Part shown: piece after piece, positions 1-11,200 of the stretch
How positions within the stretch are numbered: the first letter of the stretch is position 1
Layout: the number at the start of each line of letters is the position of its first letter
Program-made: the position numbers and the translations under genes
Origin: Mactra quadrangularis
Lineage: Eukaryota > Mollusca > Bivalvia > Venerida > Mactridae
Direction of reading: 5' to 3'
Assembly: GCA_025267735.1 (NCBI GenBank)
Contig: CM046299.1
Span: 19,552,232 to 19,616,231, forward strand
DNA length: 64,000 nucleotides
Notes under the pieces: model-generated
What the model was told of the DNA's origin: nothing
The model's input: the letters and a program-made list of their open reading frames with translations, nothing else
Database searches by the model: none

Positions 1-731
1 TGGTAGCGTTCAGTATTGATGAGGTATGATTGTTTCATTTGTAGATAGTCAGAAATAAATATGTGAGAGCGAGAAATTCCATTTTGCAAATTTTTTTCTG
101 GTTTTGATCAGCTGGCATAAGCTAAATATATTACTCTTTTAATGTTGTTTTCTTTCTGATATAGTACGGCTCCAAGACCGTAAGTTGATGTGTCTATTTA
201 GTATGTAATTCAAAAGGTTTGAAAATCTGAATATGCCAAAACTGATAGTTTAGATAATAAACTTTTTTTTTAATTTGCTCTTAACCACCCGGTTACATTT
301 ACAGTGCCCATATCCAATAGATTAAATATTAGCTAGTCACCATCCCCAAGTAAGATAAATTAAAACACATTGAAAAATTTGAAAACGATTATAATATTCT
401 CAAAAGTGAATTTGAATATAAACATACCCAGTTATCAGTGCTATCAATATTTTTAATACGTTGTTCATGCACTAATTCATGGACTCGATTTCTTACTTTT
501 TTATTACTAAAATCCAAGTCTCAATTTTCACGTACAGTGTAATGAGTGGATTAACAAGAATCTAGACAATTTATCTAAGTCAATGACACAACTTTGTCAT
601 TTGAAATAGGTTCGGGACCGCTTCATATCTGGTAATTGCTTTTCTGTCTGCTTAACCAATCCCAAGGTATTAAATTAGGACATACCTTGACCTATACATT
701 ATTTGGTCCGACAAGCGGAACGATTCTCGCT
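1..731. other. Intergenic DNA, nothing recognised
   Basis: AT-rich sequence with no exon, repeat copy or RNA gene that I can support. The open frame that begins near 636 runs through this edge into the transposon by chance; its protein-like part starts only at about 825. Confidence 0.5.
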
Positions 732-765
732 CAGTCAGTACCAATTAGGGACAAAGCGGACCATA

Positions 766-3700
766 AGAAGAAGGGGATCATGACAAACGGACTTTATTTG
801 TGTCATTTTTGCAGGGGTGATAGAAAATGTGACTTTGAATTCACACATCTAGAATCCATCAGTGTCGAAGTAAGAGTTAATAAATCAAATTTTTTAATAT
901 GTGGAGCATACAAACCACCATCCATGACTAGAACAATTTTTGAGGAAGACTGTGATAAAATTCTAGATAAGTGTTTAGATAGCTATGAAAATGTCATTGT
1001 TATAGGTGATTTAAATTATAACATGTTAAATGTTGAAAACTCTCAACCTCTAAACCATATCTGTGATATTTTTAATCTTAGTAATGTCATTATTAACCCT
1101 ACTTGTTTCCCTAGAAATAGTGTACCTTCCTTGATAGACGTTATTTTAACTAGCAACAAATCAGAAATTGGAGACATTTTAAATTTTGACTGTGGTCTTA
1201 GTGACATACATCATTTCATAGGTTTTCAACTTAAAACAGAACTGCAGCCTTCCAAGCCTAAGTATTGTTCTTATAGGAGCTACAAACAATTCAATCCAGA
1301 TTCTTTTAATACTGATTTACATGAACAGTTTTTATCTCTTGATTTTAATTCTGAAAACACTAATCATCTTTATGAACAGTTCCAGAGTAAGCTTACTGAA
1401 ACTATAAACAAACATGCACCGCTCAAATCAAGGAAAGTTATTAACCAGCCACTGCCATATATGAACAAACAGCTAAAGAATGCCATATATAAAAAACGAA
1501 TGTTACACAACAAATATAAGTCTAATGAAAACTCATCAAACTTTGAAAAATTCAGAAAACAAAGAAATCTTGTAACAAGTTTAAAACGAAGATCCATGAG
1601 TAAATATTGTATTGATAGGTGTGTAGGCGGCTGCAAATCTACTAACTTTTGGGCAACAGTAAAACCATTTTTAACAAACAAAGGGTCTAACAAACAGAAA
1701 GACACAATTTTATGTGAAATTGAAACTTTAATAAATGACCAAACTCAAGTTTGCGATATTTTTAATAATTTCTTCGTAAATGTGGCACAGAACATTGGAA
1801 CTGACTCTTTACCTGTTGATGCTAATCACCCAAGTATTAAAAGTATTGTTCAAAACAAGTCTTCTGATTTTAACTTTGATTTTAAACCTGTTTCAGAGAA
1901 TTTTATTTCAAAACAAATAGATAAACTTAAGGTTAGAAAGGCAACGGGTATAGACAGTATTCCAGCTAAGGTTCTCAAACTTGGCAAGCCGGCCCTTGTG
2001 AAACCCTTAACTGAACTTGTAAACAACTCCCTTACTACTTCAACTTTTCCAAGTGAACTGAAAACTGCCCAGGTAACTCCACTACACAAAAAGAATAGCA
2101 CATTGGTCAAAGGCAAATATAGGCCAGTCAGTATTTTACCAGTTTTATCTAAGATTTTCGAAAGATCTATTAATGTTCAACTTTGTGAATTTTTTAATAA
2201 CCATTTTAATATATTCCTATTTTTAGACCAGGATATGGATGCCAAACAACTTTGTTAAAAATTATTGAGGACTGGAAAAAGGCCCTGGATGATAACAAGT
2301 ACATTGCTGCTATTCTAATGGATCTTAGTAAAGCGTTCGACTGTTTACCGCATGATCTTTTACTTTTGAAATTAAAATATTATGGCTTGTCAGAAAATGC
2401 TCTACAACTTATTAAAAGTTACCTTACTGATCGTCAACAATGTGTTAAGATAGGCCAAATTAGGTCAAATTTTTTAACATTGTATAAGGGTGTTCCCCAA
2501 GGATCTATTTTAGGACCTGTGATGTTTAACATTTTTATCAATGACATTTTTAATTTTGTTCACCACTCAAATTTATATAACTATGCGGATGACAATACGC
2601 TTTCTTCCTGTCACAAAAATTTAGATGTTGTCAAACAAAACTTGGAAGCAGATAGTACTTCTCTTATTCAGTGGTTTGAGCATAATAAAATGCAGGCAAA
2701 CCCTGAGAAATTTCAAGCAATTTCTGTAGGTAGGAAAACTAAAGACAGTAATATTGATTTTAATATTGATAATTTTACTATTCATTGTGATGAAGAAGTA
2801 AAACTATTAGGAGTTACTATAGATTTTAAGTTAAATTTTGACAAACATGTATCAAACATCTGTAAAAAAGCTTCAAGGCAACTAAATGTACTAAAAAGAA
2901 TCGGAAAATACTTGTGTAAACTTGGCAAACTGAACATCTATTATTCTTTTATCTTGTCAAACTTCAACTATTGTCCACTTACTTGGCATTTTTGCAGTGA
3001 ATCAAACAAGTTGAAAATATTCAAAAGAGGGATTTACGCTTTATATATAATGACTATTCATCAAGCTACGAAGCCTTGTTGCAGAAGTCTGCCTTGCCAA
3101 CTTTGAGAATTAGGCGTCTGCGCTCTATTGCTTTGGAAAGTTTTAAAATCATACATAAACAGTCACCAGTGTATTTACATGATCTTTTAACTGTAAAACA
3201 AAATTCTTATTCTTTTAGGTATACAAATACGGTAGAAATACCTTGGGTAAGAACCGGTAAGTATGGTTTGGGCTCCTTCCGTTTCGGCGCAGCCAGACTC
3301 TGGAACAAACTCCCTCAACATTTTCGGGAAGAGACAAACTATAACCAGTTCCAGAGTCTGATTGCAGGTTGGAATGGAGAGAGTTGCCACTGTTCTGCTT
3401 GTGCTTCATGCTAGTTGGTTCAACCTTATGTTTTTAAATGTACTGTTTTTATATGAAGCTTGCTTGCTCTTATAATTTGTATCTGTCTTTGTTGAGTTTA
3501 CAGCTTGCTTCATATGTTTAACTTGTTCACTTCTTTATTTTATTGTTTGTAAACTCTGTTTAATGTTATTCTATAAGTATATCTCCTATATTTTTAATGA
3601 AGTATTTAACTCAGCAATTATGCTTCTACCAGACATCAAATCGTCGCATGTAGAATCCATTAGCTGTTGTTTGCAACTTTTTTAGAACATTTTATTCTGT

Positions 3701-3994
3701 AATTATCTGTGATAATCCATGAGATTTTAAGTAAAACCTATTTATAGTAAGTTATCCTAAAATATGCTTGTAGTTTGCTTGTAATTTTATGCATGTGTGC
3801 TTTTGTGCTTTATATATGTATGCTTTGTGCCTATATGCTTTTCTATGTTCATTATGTGTACTTTTATGTCTTAATTTGTTTGCTAAACTTTGTTACATGT
3901 TTCTGTCGGTAAATAGCTATACATAGCTAATGTTACATTGTTATAATATGCACCGACTTGAAATAAATATTTGTATCTTGTATCTTGTATCTTG
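766..3994 (+). mobile_element. 5'-truncated non-LTR retrotransposon (CR1/L2/Jockey-like LINE)
   Basis: Coding remnants of an endonuclease and a reverse transcriptase are followed by about 580 bp of 3' noncoding sequence. The copy ends in tandem TATCTTG heptamers at 3973-3994, the short-repeat 3' tail usual for CR1/L2-group LINEs. TTAGGGACAAAGCGGACC at 745-762 recurs with one mismatch at 4002-4019, so it may be a target duplication of about 20 bp. However, the host transposon carries related units, so this is not certain. The 5' junction lies somewhere between 766 and 825. Confidence 0.75.
825..3414 (+). pseudogene. LINE endonuclease-reverse transcriptase remnant
   Basis: Reading in order: the C-terminal part of an AP-endonuclease (IGDLNYN near 1000; GLSDIHH near 1195-1215); the start of the reverse transcriptase (KATGIDSIPAKVLK near 1940; KYRPVSILPVLSKIFER near 2117); a one-base frame change between about 2213 and 2225; the RT core (LMDLSKAFDCLPHDLL, KGVPQGSILGP, YADDNTLSS); a second frame change near 3030; then the C-terminal tail (LPTLRIRRLRS to LWNKLPQHFRE), ending at 3414. 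The N-terminal half of the endonuclease and any ORF1 are missing. With two frame breaks and 5' truncation, the copy is dead. Confidence 0.85.
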
Positions 3995-4296
3995 ACAATA
4001 CTTAGGGACAAAGAGGACCATATTATTGGACAAGACAGACCGTAATTTTGGACAAAGCGGACGTTAATTTGGGCAAGCCGGACCATAAGAATAAAGTATG
4101 ATTTATATAATTAAAATATTTTTTTTTGGATGGGGGGACTATCAAGTGTGTGAGTGTATACATGTATTAATATCAATAAATTGTTCTTCAGCTGTAATGG
4201 TAATAGTCTTTATTGTGATAAACTGTTTGCTCGTGCACTCATTGTTCTCTTTGTTGTTTCCTTGAGCTGATACCGTTAGGTACTAGTGAGGGAGAG

Positions 4297-4535
4297 TTTG
4301 TTTGTTTGTTTTTGTTGGGTTTAACGCCGTAGCAACACATTGTATAGGTCATATAACGGCGGTCAGTCAACCTACTCACTGCTCCTGGAAAGGCTAAATC
4401 ACTGGATTTAGCTGTAGCCAACTACTTAGCGCATACTTTCTCAGTGACTGACAACTGCCCTACATAATTAAGAATCATTGGTAAGAGGGAGAATGGCCGT
4501 AGAAATAATTTCATGACCAAGCTCCACGAAAGTAA
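4297..4535 (-). repeat. SINE family 1, 5'-truncated copy
   Basis: On the minus strand it ends in GGCGTTAAACCCAACAAAAA plus an (AAAC)n tail. It contains the conserved central segment of the family: the GTCAGTCACTGA area and the CATTCTCCCTCTTACCAATG block. The tRNA-like head seen at 30489-30797 is absent. It lies in the centre of the fold-back transposon. Confidence 0.75.
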
Positions 4536-5066
4536 TGTGTTATATTTAAATACAGAAGGTCTTGTATAGTCTAGTGCATGATAAGAGCTATCATGATACG
4601 TGACACTGAATAACGTATCGGTTCATATATGTTTAATTGTCTGTAATATCTCATGTATGTATATGAGTATGTTGTAATTACTTGTTGTATTTTGAACTCT
4701 TCATTATTATGGAGGAATAAAATTAAAGTATTTGTTGCGAATTTGTTTCAAGTCCACACATCAAAAAGCATGTTTATCACAGTTATCACATTTAATGTAA
4801 CTGAAGAACAACAAGCAAACAAGAGCAATCAGTTAATAACAATTTATGGATACTAATACATGTATACACTCACACACTTGATATCCCCCCCCCCCAAAAA
4901 AAAAAAAAATAATTATATAAATCATACTTTATTCTTGTCCAGATTATGGTCCGCTTTGTCCAACATTATGGTCCGCCTTGTCCAAAAATATGGTCCACTT
5001 TCCCGAAGTGTGGTCCGCTAATTCATGGATTATATATAGTCCGCTTTACCCGTCACCAGTCAGTAC

Positions 5067-5222
5067 GTTTCGGCAATGACCAATTTCGTTAAAAGTATTT
5101 TACACGATAACAGTTGTTCTCACGAGCACCGCAAAAATGGAGTAGGCGGTAGTTTCAAAACAAATTTTTTAGTAATTTTAGCCTTGTAAACTGACTCCTG
5201 ATGTGAAATTTGACATGAAAAG
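5067..5222 (+). promoter_or_regulatory. Separase proximal promoter and 5' leader, CDE/CHR-like
   Basis: Only 156 bp separate the transposon's target duplication from the separase start codon. They contain GGCGG at 5145-5149, four bases, then TTCAAA at 5154-5159. This is the CDE-4-CHR layout of late cell-cycle promoters; TTCAAA fits the TTYRAA site bound by LIN54 of the DREAM/MuvB complex. A Myb-type site (TAACAGTTG) lies at 5108-5116 and a CCAAT box (GACCAATTT) near 5077-5085. An upstream ATG at 5215 opens a three-codon frame (ATG AAA AGA TGA) whose stop overlaps the main ATG. The start site is not visible, so which elements lie upstream of it is inferred. Confidence 0.45.
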
Positions 5223-8200
5223 ATGACAAAAGCAATTGCGATCCTCAAAAGTGTAAATAACAATGATTTAGAAGGCCTAAAGACAACTTTAGAGGTACAA
5301 ACTACAATCGTCGCTTGTCCATTCTACCAACCGAAGCATTTACGACCGTTTCGAACTTTCAGTATTATTTTCGGAGCAAATACTATGTGCTTTTGTCCCA
5401 CTGTCAGATATGTGCATATTGCGTTCCAATGAATAATTTTGTTTTTATCTTCACGATTCACCACATGACAATCATTTAAATAGTATGAGTCCCAAAGGGT
5501 GTATGGGTTGCCCTGGGGAGGTTATACCGTTTCATGACAATTTGACAATTATGTCATTTTTCTCCATTAATAAGGTATATGGAGATGATTCCCGCCTTGT
5601 GAAGGGTAGGTGAGTTCAGGTATATAGACAAGGGTCAAGAAAGCTAGGTTATGTGCGCTGGGTGCCATAAAATAACCTGAAGAGTTGTGTGACACAGCGG
5701 AGTACCAGACAATCCGTCCCCAAGACTATTCTCCCCCTTGACAATTCGTCCCCAATCACACTCGTCCTTGGACGATCTGTCCCCAAAATTTCAGAGTTTA
5801 GACTTTTCGTCCCCATTTTATAAGAATGTCCCCAATTTGGGGACTGATTGTCCAAGGACGGATCGTCCAAGGGCGAATGTGACTTGGGACAGATCGTCTG
5901 ACATTCGACACAGCGTTAAACCCAATATATATAAAACATTCAAAAGTATGACATTTTTTATAAACTCCATGATATGGAGTCTGTGTCAAGTGGAATACCA
6001 ACATACCCTCCTCTCCAATCACAAAAAGACAGAATCTCAGCCCTTGCTATTTGGTTAACCCTGTAGCAATGAGGTTGAGTGCCTTGCCAACCACCTAGGA
6101 AAGCCATGTTTGATTCCCTGTAAGGCTGTATCATTTTTTTATTCTCCCAATTAACATTAGCATGATAATTAATGATAATCCAGCCTCACTATAAGAATAG
6201 ATCATCTGTCATGATCTGATTCATGCAAAGTGTATGTAACAAGGCAAGTTCTTCTTGTATAAGTCGGGGTTTTCAACCAAAAAGTGACAACATTGATCAA
6301 TAAGACTAAGTCATAGCCCAATGACGGAAAAAATGATCTTTTATATGGCAAATATATTGAGCAAGCTCAACAAAGCCCTATAAATATGCATGCACTTATT
6401 CATATATCGAAGGTTTTGTAGCACGATAGCGTCTTGCATACACAGGTGAGACAGGTAAGCTGGTTACTATGTGTAACCAAGGTAGATCACATGGGTTGTG
6501 ACATGGTTGTCACGTGTGTATGACGTAGACAGACTGCCTTGTGTGCGGCTTGCAGTCGGAGTTTAGAACCCATCCCGGCTAGACGTATTATTAAATATTA
6601 GAAAACCACTATACGATCTTGTTATTTTACACTATTGACAATGTAGCAACTGTGTTACATATGGTGTACGTTTATTGGTGCTCGTGCAACCAGGATTAAC
6701 TTGCTGTGTTGTCGTGGTGTTGTTATGAATTGAGGACACTGATGGACAGTGATATAGTGCAAATGTAAAATTGGAAATATAATAGTTGTTTCCTGATTCT
6801 TCCAGTCAACAAACCTGTAAGTTGCTTTCTCTTGTTTATTCCTCTGCGTAATTTGGCAAACATGGCAGAACAAGTTTTTGTGGATTTATTTAGGTCTGTA
6901 GATGGACAAATGGCAAATTTAACCACCACTATGGGCGCGCAGGGCGTAGCTAAAATAGTTGAAAAATTTGATGGTAATAAACCAAAAGAATTTAAAGACT
7001 GGATTAAAAGTATTGAGAAATTTGGGGAACTAACGAGGGTGCCAGGCGATAGAACAAAATATATCGCATATCAGTCAAGTAGGGGTCCGGTTAGTGATTT
7101 CCTTAAAAGATACATGGACAATCACAATGACCATACGTGGGAACGCATTAAGGCAGAACTCAAACTTAGGTTCGGGGAGGTAGTTGATGCTCAGCATGCT
7201 AGGCTTTTACTTAGGAGGGTAAAACAAAAACCTGGGGAAACTGTTCAGGTATATGCTGAAAGAATGCTAAATTTGGGTGAAGATGCATTTGAGGGTCAAG
7301 ATCCGAGAGCTGTTCAGGCTGAGTTGATTGGGTATTTTGTAGATGGGCTAAGGGAAAATTCCCTTAAGCTTAAAATAATGAGGGAAAATCCTGCTGATTT
7401 TCAGGCTGCTGTTGCTATCGCAACCCGAGAACAAAATTTGTACAAACGCTTCCAATTAAGAACGGGAATATCGCAAGATTCATATGCGACGAGTAATGAA
7501 ATCGAGCCGATGGATATAAGTCATTTAAGGCCAAAGGTTCGTTGCCATTATTGTAAGCGAGAAGGTCACGTGATTAAAGAATGTAGGGTTAGGAAACGTG
7601 ATCAGAAAATGCAGGTTAGTGTCGTCAGACAAAACGTTACGAATGGAAAAAATAGACAAAGCATAGTCTGCTATAACTGCGGAATTAGGGGGCATTATGC
7701 CAGGGAATGTCAAAAACCTAACGGGGATGTGTCAGAGAAAATGAGGAACGCCCATTTAAACGCAAGTCCTTCCCAAATGTAGAGGCCGATTCGGGAAGTA
7801 AGAAGTATAATGCCAAACAGACAAAGAAAACAATTTTTATAAACTCTGCTAATATAGGATCAAATTCCCTTCTTCTCAGGTTTTCACGTCAAAAATATCG
7901 TAGTTTATTGGACTCAGGTGCTGAAGTATCATTAATTCATCGTCGTGTCTATGATAGTCTCAAAGTTAAACCGAAACTTTGTAAACCTAGTTTAAATTTA
8001 GCAACAGCTGGAAATACTCCGTTACATGTAGACGATTTTGCGAGTATAGAATTTGAGGTCGGTGGTATGAAAATGAGTCACAAATTTTATGTAGTGAAAA
8101 ATCTAAATAGAAATGTTATACTTGGCATTGATTGGCTTCAATCACGTGGCGTTCATGTATATCATGATCTAGGATGTATTCGTGTTCACGGTACGTACAT

Positions 8201-11200
8201 TCCTCTCGTAGATGATATACATGTAGCCTCAATAATTCGTTCTAGGTCAAAAGTTAAACTTCCACCACAAACCGCCCACATTTGCTTCTGTAAGGTGAAA
8301 AAACATCCTACATACGAAGTAGATAAACATTATGAGATCACGTCTCTTGAATCTGGTTATCTTGGACAAGAGCCAGGACTATTGTTGGCAAATTCTGTTG
8401 TTCAACTAAAATCAAACTATAAAATACCTGTTATGTTAGTAAACACCACTTGTAAGACATTGGCTCTGAAGAAAGGTACGCCTCTAGCCGTTATCAGTTC
8501 ATTAAATTCAGCTACTATCTCCGCAGTAGATAAACAAACTAGAAAATTGCCAATTAACGAAGAAAATATCTCGAGTAAAGATAGTACTTTTGATGAAGTA
8601 GACGCACCATCTAAATATAGGAGTAAAGTCATTAACCTTCTACAGAAAAATCGCAAACTTTTTGCTGATTCAGACGCTAAATTGTCTCACACTGATACCG
8701 TTAAGATGAAAATAAACACAGGTGATCACCCTCCTATCAAATTAAGGCCATATAGAACTCAGATAAACAATCGTAAAATAATTGATAAGGCCGTGGATGA
8801 GATGCTAGATGCAAAAATTATTTCGAGAAGTCGATCAGAATGGTCTTTTCCCGTCGTAATTGTTGATAAGAAAGATGGATCTAAACGTTTTTGTGTTGAT
8901 TTCCGCCAATTAAATAAGATAACAAAACTGAATTCCTACCCCCTGCCAATAATTGATGATATCTTAGCATTGTTGGGAAAAGCTAAGTACTTTACGAGCC
9001 TTGACTTTAAGAGTGGCTATTGGCAAGTTCTTATGTCCGAAAAGGACAAGAGTAAGACCGCATTCACCTGTCATAGGGGTCTTTTCGAATTCAATGTCAT
9101 GCCCTTTGGATTAACAAACGCACCAGCAATTTTCCAAGAGTTAATGAATCGAGTGTTGGAAGGTTTATCTGAATTTTCAACAGCTTATCTTGATGATATC
9201 TTAATTTTCTCAGAAACTTTGGAAGAACACTTGGCCCATATTCAACAGGTGTTCGACCGACTAAATGAACATTCACTGAGACTTAAGCTTAAAAAATGCA
9301 GTTTTTTTGAAATCAGAAACTACTTATCTAGGGTTTGTAATAAACGATCAAGGTGTTGTCCCGGAAAAACGAAAAGTTGATATCATTCAAAATTTATTGC
9401 CGCCTACAAATGTTCGAGAAGTACGTAGCTTCATTGGAATGTGTAGCTATTATCGAAGATTTATACCTCACTTTTCTGAGATTGCCGAACCAATTATATC
9501 ATTAACGAGAAAGTTTGCTAGGTTTAATTGGACAAATGAATGCCAGGTGGCCTTTGATAAGCTTAAAAATAAACTAGTTGAGCTTCCACTTCTTTGTTTT
9601 CCTGATCCTTCCTTACCATATACGTTATACACTGATGCCTCTGATAAGTGTATTGGGTCATGTCTTACACAAACTGTGCGGATGAACGATGAACAAGTGG
9701 AAAGACCGATATATTATCTTAGTCATAGATTGAGTGACACACAAACACGTTGGTCTACCATAGAAAAAGAGGCATATGCTATATATTATAGTCTCCAAAA
9801 ACTAGATCATTACCTTCACAATGCTGAATTTGTAATCAAATGTGATCATCGTCCTCTCAAATACCTTCTTGAGTCTCCTATGCAAAACAAGAAAATTTCC
9901 TTATGGGCGTTGTCAATAGCTGGCTATAACTGTAAGATTGAGTATCTTGCAGGCTCAGAAAACTCGGTTGCTGACCTACTTTCTAGGGTGCCTAGCACGG
10001 TAACAAACAATGAAGATACGCCTCTAAGTGATCCAGATGTCAGTAATCAAACATATGAGATAAGTGCGTTGAACTCTAATCGCTTTGAACCGAGACGGTA
10101 TGCCAGGTGTACACCACAATTAGGTGATAAGGTTAAAAAGCCTAAATTTAGAAACTTGGATATGCAAGTTGAACAGGATAAGGATGACGTCATTGCCAAA
10201 TTAAAACAAGGGTTGGTGCAAGAAACATTATCACCTTCCGTAGCGAAGAAGTATTTGCTATTGGATGAAATTCTATACTTTGTCTCTGACCCAGATAATG
10301 AACCCATTCTTAGGTTGGTTATTCCACAGCATTTACAAAAAGAAATAATTGTTCATTATCATGAAAAACTTGGTCACATGGGCATTGATAAAACCTATGA
10401 TGCCATCCATCCAAAATATTATTGGGTTAATCTCTATAAAAACATCACTAACTTTGTGAATAATTGTGTTACCTGTCAATTAAGAAGTTCTCAGAGAAAT
10501 AAAGTACCTGTTCAGGAAACTGACACCCCACCTTTTGCTTGGGCTAAGTGTGCCGTAGATGTTTCTGGCCCATTTCCAACTTCTCTTTCTGGAAATAGGT
10601 ATATCGTTAGTTTTATTGATTTGTATTCTGGCTTTCCGGAAGCATTCGCAGTGCCAAATAAGGAAGCTGAAACTATAGCTCACCTGTTGATTGATGAGGT
10701 ATGCACACGCTATTCTAACCCATTGGAATTACTCTCTGATAATGGGACGGAAAACATAAATAGGGTAATGAAAGAGACATTATCAGCATTAAACATCAAT
10801 CATGTTACCACCTCTTTCTATAGGCCACAGGCTAATGGCTTAATTGAGAGATATCACCGAACTTTGGTAGATATCATATCTAAGAAGCTTGCTACTAATG
10901 AGGGTACCTGGGATATGTTTCTAAATCAAGCATTGGCTGCTATCAGATTTGGCGTAAATGAGTCTTCTAAACATTCTCCTTTTAGGTTACTGTTTAACCG
11001 CGAAGTTGTTTTTCCAATAGATAACGTGCTCAAGCCGCGTCGGAAATATCAAGGTGAAGAACCTCATAAGATAGCTTTAGAACAACAACATAAGGCATTT
11101 ATGTTGGTTCATAAAAACAGGGAAAAAGCCAAAAAGAAACGTAATGAGTATGCTAATAAAAATGCGAAAGAGGTCACATTACAAGTCGGTGACCCGGTGT

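Larger units (their letters stand above)
742..5056. mobile_element. Fold-back DNA transposon with 22-bp repeats in its arms
   Basis: The 10-mer CAGTCAGTAC occurs at 732-741 and again at 5057-5066 and reads as a target-site duplication. Just inside each copy, in opposite orientation, are variants of a roughly 22-bp unit (GGACAAAGCGGACCATAATT): 745-765 and 4003-4100 on the left, 4935-5050 on the right. The arms continue inward as a long inverted repeat, about 4080-4190 against 4810-4945, which shares AATAAAGTATGATTTATATA and GTGTGTGAGTGTATACATGT. No transposase is present, so it is non-autonomous. A 9-10 bp duplication fits Mutator-like elements, but the superfamily is an inference. A LINE (about 766-3994) and a SINE (4297-4535) sit inside it; without the LINE it would be about 1.1 kb. 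Confidence 0.6.

Noticed and set aside
4003..4100. Regularly spaced 22-bp units, CRISPR-like at first sight
   Set aside because: Units are diverged, directly adjacent without unique spacers, and belong to transposon arms in an animal genome.
6832..6861. Upstream extension of the gag frame
   Set aside because: It has no ATG, while the ATG at 6862 has a strong context.
9302..9309. Programmed frameshift in the middle of the reverse transcriptase
   Set aside because: Known recoding sites fall between domains, not inside the RT fold, and there is no slippery heptamer in the right register plus structure; a homopolymer indel is simpler.
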